A stretch of 47,373 nt of DNA, taken from positions 1 to 47,373 of the forward strand of contig CALMUT010000123.1 in assembly GCA_937872925.1 (NCBI GenBank). The letters run 5' to 3'. Of the stretch, positions 42,970-47,373 are shown one piece after another (position 1 is the stretch's first letter; each line of letters starts with the position of its first letter). The stretch comes from an uncultured Myxococcales bacterium (lineage in GTDB: Bacteria; Myxococcota_A; Polyangia; Polyangiales; Polyangiaceae). A program made the translations under genes and the position numbers. Below the pieces are notes generated by a model. The model saw nothing but the letters and a program-made list of their open reading frames with translations. It did not search any database and had not been told where the DNA came from.

Positions 42970-44589
42970 ATGAACCGATTCGCAGCAGCCATCACGATCC
43001 CAGCTCTCATGCTCGCCTGCTCCACGAGTGAGTCGCCGCGCGGCCCCGCTGATGACGCAGCTGACAACCCGTTCCTGCAAGATCAAAGCAACTCCGGCAA
43101 AGCCGACACCGCGTACCTCAATCCGGATGGCATCGAAGTCGAAGTCGACCTCGAAGGCGATGTGTCAGCGCCCGCCTATCGTCTGCTGGAGTCACCGACC
43201 TTTATCGGTCAGTTCGCGACGACCTACCTGCGCAAACGAGGCGAGTTCTACTTGGAATCCTTGGCGGAGGACTCGACAAGCAAAGATCGCGTCGAGTGGC
43301 TGGTAGACGGCAGTTGGATCACCGCTGCCGACGCCGCAAGCGTGGACAAAACCAAGCTGACGCACTTCCGAATTCGTGGAGTGAACGCAGTGCTCTTGAA
43401 CGAGGCGCGCGAGGGCGTGCAGGAGGGCAAGGTTTTCCAAGCGGAGGTCCCGGTCAATCCCTTCAACGTGATGACTGAAGCCAGCGAAACCTGCGCGGAT
43501 CACGACGGCCACATCACCCTCAGCCAGAGCGTGTACTGGTATATGTGGAACCCCGACAAGGCCAGCTGCCAAATGGCAACCCAGAACATGACGCTGACCG
43601 TCAGCAAGATGTTCGCCGAGTCACAGCAGACCTATCCCGAGTTCGATCAACTCACGGCGGACGGAAAAGTCACGGCGGTCGTGCTCTTTGGTCAGATCGG
43701 CGACGGCCCCATCGACGAGTGGGAAACCGGCGTCCGGAACATGAAACGCATGGGAACCTGGCTCAAAGACGGCGGATTCAGTGAAGTTTCCCCCGCGCCT
43801 GTCGGGCGGCGTTTCAGCAAGCACATCGGTTCGACGGATTTCGAGATCGACATGTACGGCCCGGAAGACTTCGCGGGCCTCAGTGATCACGCAAACTTTC
43901 CCAACTTCCAGAAAGCCATCAGCGAACACGAGATCGTCGTATACGACGGACACAGCATGCTCGGCGCCAGTGATTTTTGGTCGAAGCCGACTTACCCGGA
44001 CTTCTACCAGATCTTCATCTACGGCGGCTGTCTTGGCTACGAGTACTACGTCAAGCCCGTTTTGGACGGCAAGAAGGGCTGGGACAAATTGGATCTCGTT
44101 TCGAGCGTGATCGAAGTGACCGCGCCGGCCAACGAGATCGCTGGACCGGTGTTCGCGAAGATCGCTTGGGCCCTCGATCACAACAACGACGCGTCCTGGC
44201 GCGAGCTATTGCTCGCCATCCGCAACCGTGTCGGAGATTCCACCTTCGGCGCCAGCGGCGTGCGCGACAATTGCTTCTCCCCAGACGGATCCTTGTGCAC
44301 CGGCGCGGGTGGCGCGGGTGGCAGCGCAGGTGGCGGAACCGGTGGCTCCAGCGGCGGAGCGGGCGGCGCTGCGGGCGGTGGAACGGGAGGTTCCAGTGGC
44401 GGCGCCGGTGGTGCGAGCGGCGGTACCGGCGGATCCAGTGGCGGCGCCGGTGGCGCGGCGGGCGGCTCCTGCGTGGGGATCTGCGGCAGCGGGAACCCCG
44501 CACCGAATAGCTCCCCGGCGTGTTACTGCGACGGTTCCTGCGTGGGATTCGGAGATTGCTGCGCGGACTACGCTGCCGCGTGTAATTGA
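42970..44589 (+). CDS. Lipoprotein with putative His/Cys protease-like core and SMB-like tail
   Basis: A 539-residue lipoprotein (LMLAC, Cys17). An Asp-rich lead and a beta-rich region (about 50-165) precede a core (about 175-425). The core has VVYDGHSMLG (His328), then FYQIFIYGGCLGYEYYV (Cys354), an arrangement like the His and Cys dyad of clan CD peptidases (caspase, gingipain, clostripain types). Next is a Gly-rich tether (about 445-500) with repeats, and a C-terminal module with eight Cys whose spacing (CxxxC, CxC, GDCC, DYAAAC) matches somatomedin-B domains. A surface protease is possible. The dyad is inferred from two motifs only. Confidence 0.85.
   Translation: MNRFAAAITIPALMLACSTSESPRGPADDAADNPFLQDQSNSGKADTAYLNPDGIEVEVDLEGDVSAPAYRLLESPTFIGQFATTYLRKRGEFYLESLAEDSTSKDRVEWLVDGSWITAADAASVDKTKLTHFRIRGVNAVLLNEAREGVQEGKVFQAEVPVNPFNVMTEASETCADHDGHITLSQSVYWYMWNPDKASCQMATQNMTLTVSKMFAESQQTYPEFDQLTADGKVTAVVLFGQIGDGPIDEWETGVRNMKRMGTWLKDGGFSEVSPAPVGRRFSKHIGSTDFEIDMYGPEDFAGLSDHANFPNFQKAISEHEIVVYDGHSMLGASDFWSKPTYPDFYQIFIYGGCLGYEYYVKPVLDGKKGWDKLDLVSSVIEVTAPANEIAGPVFAKIAWALDHNNDASWRELLLAIRNRVGDSTFGASGVRDNCFSPDGSLCTGAGGAGGSAGGGTGGSSGGAGGAAGGGTGGSSGGAGGASGGTGGSSGGAGGAAGGSCVGICGSGNPAPNSSPACYCDGSCVGFGDCCADYAAACN
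44302..44466 (+). repeat. Gly/Ser-coding tandem repeats
   Basis: Three imperfect copies of a 42-45 base unit coding TGGSSGGAGGAAGG, inside the tether before the somatomedin-B-like module. Similar Gly/Ala/Ser tethers occur in five other lipoproteins of the window. Confidence 0.75.
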
Positions 44590-44608
44590 GGGGGGTTTGA
44601 CCGCCGAT

Positions 44609-44646
44609 AGCCGCGCGCGGTTGCCAGCTTGCAACCCCGCGCGGCT
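44609..44646 (+). terminator. Strong hairpin after SMB-like lipoprotein
   Basis: Two 16-base arms (44609-44624 and 44631-44646) pair with one mismatch around a 6-base loop, 19 bases after the stop at 44589. This is the most stable hairpin found in the window. It lacks a T-run, but its place between genes suits termination or mRNA 3' end protection. Confidence 0.55.
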
Positions 44647-44703
44647 CGATGCGTTCCGGTCCTTCCAAGGGGCGGGCGTGGCAAGCGGCAGGAGTTCGTA
44701 AGT

Positions 44704-44743
44704 GGGCTCTAGGACGACCGCTGCAAGACGACGGCTAGAGCCC
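44704..44743 (+). promoter_or_regulatory. Inverted repeat before the DUF1015 gene
   Basis: GGGCTCTAG (44704-44712) and CTAGAGCCC (44735-44743) are perfect inverted arms 22 bases apart, ending 7 bases before a possible GTG start and 25 before the preferred ATG. A dyad operator or a leader hairpin is possible. Confidence 0.4.
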
Positions 44744-44768
44744 CGGAAGTGTGTTACCCCTAATAGGG

Positions 44769-46079
44769 ATGCAGATCGCACCGCTCGATCCGTTGTGTTT
44801 CGACGCGGCACTGCTGCCTCAGGTCGTTGCTCCCCCCTACGACGTGATCGGCGCTGACCTACGACGCGAGTTGGGCGAGCGCCACGCGCATAACATCGTA
44901 CATTTGGATTTGCCTGAAGGCACTGGCGACGACCGCTACGCGCATGCCAAAGAGTTGCTGCAACAGTGGATAGCGGAGGGGGTGCTGCGCCGATTGGGAA
45001 CGCCTGCCTTCTGGCGCTACGCACAGACCTTCGACCCGCCGGGTGGCGGGCAACGCTGCACCCGGCGTGGCTTCTTTGCCCTGGTGCGCGCTGTGCCATT
45101 CAGCGACCGCGTCGTGCTGCCTCACGAGCGCACGCTGAGCGGGCCCAAGCTAGACCGCATCAAGCTCTCCCGCGCCACGCGCGCCACGCTGTCTCCGCAG
45201 TTCATGTTGTATTCCGACCCAGAGCGCGCCCTAGACGCCAGCTTGGACGCCGGCGACCTCTTCGCAGACTTCACGACCGAAGACTCGATCCGGCACGAGA
45301 TCTCCCGAATCACGTCCCCGGACGCCATCGCCCGCATCACCCAAACCCTCGCCAGCGGAAAGCTGCTGATCGCGGACGGACACCACCGCTACGAAACCGC
45401 CGTCGCGCTTTCTGGCGAGATCGAGGCCGAAGCACGAGCGCAGGGCCTGTCCGGCGGTGTGGGTGAGCATCTATACACACCCGCGCTGCTGGCCAACGGC
45501 GACGACCCAAATCTACTTGTATTCCCAACCCACCGGCTGATCCACTCACTGGCAGCATTTGATTTCGACACCTTGTGCCGCCGCGCCGCGGAACTGTTTG
45601 AAGTGCGGCGCCTCGAAGGCAGCGTCGCCGAGTGGACCCGTGCCCTTGCCGAAGCAGGGGACAATGCCCTGTGCGCCGCCGCGGGCGACAGCCGCGCGGT
45701 GCTACTGACTCCACGCAAGGGCGCCAACCTGGACGCGCACCCGGTGCTCCGCCGGCGCCCGAAGGTCGTGCAACGCACGGCCGCAGCGTTACTGCACGAC
45801 GGCATCATCGAGCACCTGCTCGGCGTCACGCCGGAAGCTCAAGCAGCGAAGACCAACATCCGCTACCTGCAAGACGCGCAGGATGGCCTTTCGGCGCTGA
45901 CCGCCGGTGAAGCGCAGCTTTTGTGCATGATGAACGCGACCCCCGTGCAAGTGATTCGCGAAGTGGCCGAAGCCGGCGAAGTGATGCCGCAAAAGTCGAC
46001 GTTCTTTCACCCGAAGGTGCTGACCGGCTTGCTGATCCACACCCTGGATCCAACCCGCAGCATCGCCGCCGGGGGCTAG
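44769..46079 (+). CDS. DUF1015 protein
   Basis: A 436-residue protein of the DUF1015 family. Typical features are QVVAPPYDVIGADLR near the N-terminus, the motif LIADGHHRYETAVAL (about 198-212) in the middle, and AKTNIRYLQDAQDG and MPQKSTFFHPKVLTGL near the end. It is probably cytosolic. The molecular function is not established. The ATG at 44769 gives the usual short N-terminus, but a GTG at 44751 would add six residues and cannot be excluded. The gap to the next gene is 6 bases, so the following lipoprotein is probably cotranscribed. Confidence 0.9.
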   Translation: MQIAPLDPLCFDAALLPQVVAPPYDVIGADLRRELGERHAHNIVHLDLPEGTGDDRYAHAKELLQQWIAEGVLRRLGTPAFWRYAQTFDPPGGGQRCTRRGFFALVRAVPFSDRVVLPHERTLSGPKLDRIKLSRATRATLSPQFMLYSDPERALDASLDAGDLFADFTTEDSIRHEISRITSPDAIARITQTLASGKLLIADGHHRYETAVALSGEIEAEARAQGLSGGVGEHLYTPALLANGDDPNLLVFPTHRLIHSLAAFDFDTLCRRAAELFEVRRLEGSVAEWTRALAEAGDNALCAAAGDSRAVLLTPRKGANLDAHPVLRRRPKVVQRTAAALLHDGIIEHLLGVTPEAQAAKTNIRYLQDAQDGLSALTAGEAQLLCMMNATPVQVIREVAEAGEVMPQKSTFFHPKVLTGLLIHTLDPTRSIAAGG

Positions 46080-46085
46080 CTGGCC

Positions 46086-46793
46086 GTGCCCAGGGGCCGA
46101 TCTGCGATCCTTCCAAGGGCACACGCCGCGGTCCTGCTCGCGCTGCTGCTGTGCACGCTGCTGGCCTGCAAAAACAAGAGCATCAAAGACAAGAGCACCG
46201 TCACGCGACCCGGAGCACCCAGTGACGTCGAGCTCTGGCGTCCGACCGACGCACTCGCGTGTGATGACGCCGCTGCGGGTACGCCGCGCGCGGAAGCCTG
46301 CCGAATCGCCCGGGACTTCGCCGCCGCCGCGCCCGTCGCGGCGTGGCCAAGCAGCGGACGCGCGGTGTGGTACGGGCGCACCTATCGCGTGGTGAGCGGC
46401 AAGGCGGAAAACGTCGCGCCGTACTTCTTTCAAGTGGAGCCCGGCAAAAACACCAGCACCTCGCTGAGCTTCGACGAGCTGAAGTTCGTGCTTCCCGTCC
46501 ACGGCAGTGCCCGGGATCTGATCCCGGAGAACGCATCCGAGCGCGCGGACGCGGACGCGGTGCTCGCCGCACTGATGAGCAGCAAGCCGATCCCGGAATC
46601 CCCTGCAGTGTCCTTCATGAAGACCGCTGCGCCCGAAAACGGATTTCGCGCCATGGCGGATAGCTCAAGCGCGTCGACCATTCTGGTCAGCAAACATCGT
46701 ATCTACGTGCGCCAACACGGCACGCGCCTCGTCATGGTGGAGCCCCACGACTCCGGCGGCGGCTGGTTCTCGGAGCTGTGGCGGTTGCCGTAG
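46086..46793 (+). CDS. Unknown lipoprotein
   Basis: A 235-residue protein. A basic N-terminus and hydrophobic stretch end in LLAC (Cys28), a lipobox, followed by Lys/Ser-rich residues (KNKSIKDKS). The remaining soluble domain (about 45-235) has alternating beta and helix pattern, for example WYGRTYRVVSGKA and TLSFDEL-like segments, and ends HDSGGGWFSELWRLP. I recognise no family. The GTG start 6 bases after the DUF1015 stop points to one operon. Probably attached to the envelope. Confidence 0.8.
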   Translation: MPRGRSAILPRAHAAVLLALLLCTLLACKNKSIKDKSTVTRPGAPSDVELWRPTDALACDDAAAGTPRAEACRIARDFAAAAPVAAWPSSGRAVWYGRTYRVVSGKAENVAPYFFQVEPGKNTSTSLSFDELKFVLPVHGSARDLIPENASERADADAVLAALMSSKPIPESPAVSFMKTAAPENGFRAMADSSSASTILVSKHRIYVRQHGTRLVMVEPHDSGGGWFSELWRLP

Positions 46794-47204
46794 GGGCTGC
46801 GCGTAGGGCGGTAGGTCACGACGAGCGTGCCTGCGCCCGCCGGATCCGGTGAGTACCAGGGCCTGGTGACGCAGACGGACCGTGGCGGGCGCAACAGCAG
46901 CCGAAAGCGCTGTCGCGATCAGCGACGACCTCGACTCTCGCTCGCATGCGCAAATGGCTTCGCGTTTGGAGAAGCTAGCAATCGACGAGCGCTTCGCGAA
47001 TATTGGCGTAGCCAACTCCGCCAGTCGTGCACGAAGCCGGCCCGGCTCAATTCGGTCCGGTTGCCAACGCGCGCGACACAGCGTCCAAACCGCGGCGTGG
47101 CACTGCCTGCACACTGCAGTCTGTGCTTGAAGACGCAACGCAGAACCGCAGATGGTCCACGGGCGCGGCACGCCTGACGACGGGCCTTGGATGGGGCCCG
47201 CCTC
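46794..47204. other. Stretch without a convincing gene
   Basis: About 410 bases after the last lipoprotein. Open frames exist on both strands, but they are short or Arg/Ala/Pro-rich, lack recognisable domains and show no ribosome binding site. A plus-strand frame from 46882 (82 residues) looks slightly protein-like in its first 45 residues, but nothing supports it. No RNA gene was recognised. Confidence 0.5.
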
Positions 47205-47373
47205 GGGCGGTGCGGCTTGCGCACGCGCCGGCGCGAGTCTGTTTACGCTGGCGCGTCCATTTGCGTACGCGCTGGCGCGGGGCGGCACCACTTTGCGTAC
47301 GCGCTGGCGCGGGACGGTGCGGTTTGCGTACGTGCCGGCGCGGATCTGTCGACGCTGGCGCGGGACGGTGCGG
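47205..47373. repeat. Imperfect GC-rich tandem repeat at window end
   Basis: A core CTGGCGCG or CCGGCGCG begins at 47228, 47248, 47272, 47304, 47335 and 47355. Most copies are preceded by a TACGCG-like hexamer (TTGCGTACGCG), and GGACGGTGCGG-type blocks recur at 47205, 47312 and 47363. Spacings are 20, 24, 32, 31 and 20 bases, so long and short subunits alternate. Spacing is not a multiple of three throughout, so it is probably non-coding. The array runs past the window. Confidence 0.75.

Noticed and set aside
44302..44466. Minisatellite as mobile or CRISPR-like repeat
   Set aside because: It keeps frame and encodes a Gly/Ser tether between protein domains.
46882..47130. Small plus-strand open frame (82 codons)
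   Set aside because: The first half looks slightly protein-like, but there is no ribosome binding site, no family match by eye, and the second half is shadow-like.
46665..47291. Minus-strand open frame (208 codons) near the window end
   Set aside because: Overlaps the end of a plus-strand lipoprotein and repeat region; low-quality Arg/Ala-rich composition and no domain.
47205..47373. CRISPR array
   Set aside because: Repeats are imperfect, only about 8-20 bases, spacers themselves are repeated, and no cas gene is near.

Overview
The window is high-GC DNA from what is most likely a myxobacterium or a close relative (Myxococcota, Polyangia-like). Four things point that way, all by inference. 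There are many lipoproteins with long Gly/Ala/Ser tethers after the lipobox. There are proteins joining FecR-like, VIT, VWA, AgmX/PglI-type and TPR parts. There is a free-standing Hanks-type kinase and degenerate receiver domains. GTG starts are common and overlapping stop/start codons are frequent. No tRNA, rRNA, CRISPR array, prophage or insertion sequence was seen.

Layout. 1-5.9 kb: the end of a Cys-rich repeat protein, an ABC-F ATPase, a DEAD-box RNA helicase with an Arg/Gly/Asn tail, a glutaminase and an unknown helical protein. 6-10 kb: two divergently oriented GT-C type membrane glycosyltransferases, one of them PMT-like and translationally coupled to a small membrane-anchored protein. 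9.8-15.6 kb: a Nudix hydrolase coupled to a large pseudo-receiver/TPR membrane protein, then a molybdopterin oxidoreductase. 15.7-19 kb: a Ser/Thr kinase, a DUF2007/zinc-ribbon protein, a phospholipase C-family lipoprotein and a small membrane protein. 19.2-20.6 kb: two overlapping paralogous Cys-rich lipoproteins.

20.6-34.2 kb is a long minus-strand block. It holds two very large paralogous VIT/VWA proteins with an overlapping junction, a three-haem cytochrome c lipoprotein next to a small protein with repeated VCL motifs, a DUF1704 metallopeptidase, a Ser/Gly-repeat lipoprotein, a Popeye-like cyclic-nucleotide-binding membrane protein and a peroxiredoxin-like protein. At 34.3 kb a plus-strand outer-membrane-like protein carries the same VCL motif.

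35.6-46.8 kb is all plus strand. A VIT/VWA protein with a C-terminal Gly-rich/TM/Arg sorting tail overlaps a rhombosortase-like intramembrane protease. Then come a CBS protein, a fatty-acid desaturase followed by MlaE and MlaF-like lipid-transport genes, a jelly-roll lipoprotein, a lipoprotein with a putative His/Cys protease-like core and a somatomedin-B-like tail, a DUF1015 protein and a small lipoprotein. The last 170 bases are an imperfect GC-rich repeat cut by the window end.

The overall theme is the cell envelope: surface-anchored adhesion-type proteins (three VIT/VWA proteins), many secreted lipoproteins, membrane glycosylation and lipid handling. The most notable unit is the VIT/VWA protein with its overlapping rhombosortase, which looks like a dedicated substrate/processing-enzyme pair. 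All family assignments come from reading motifs; no database search was run.
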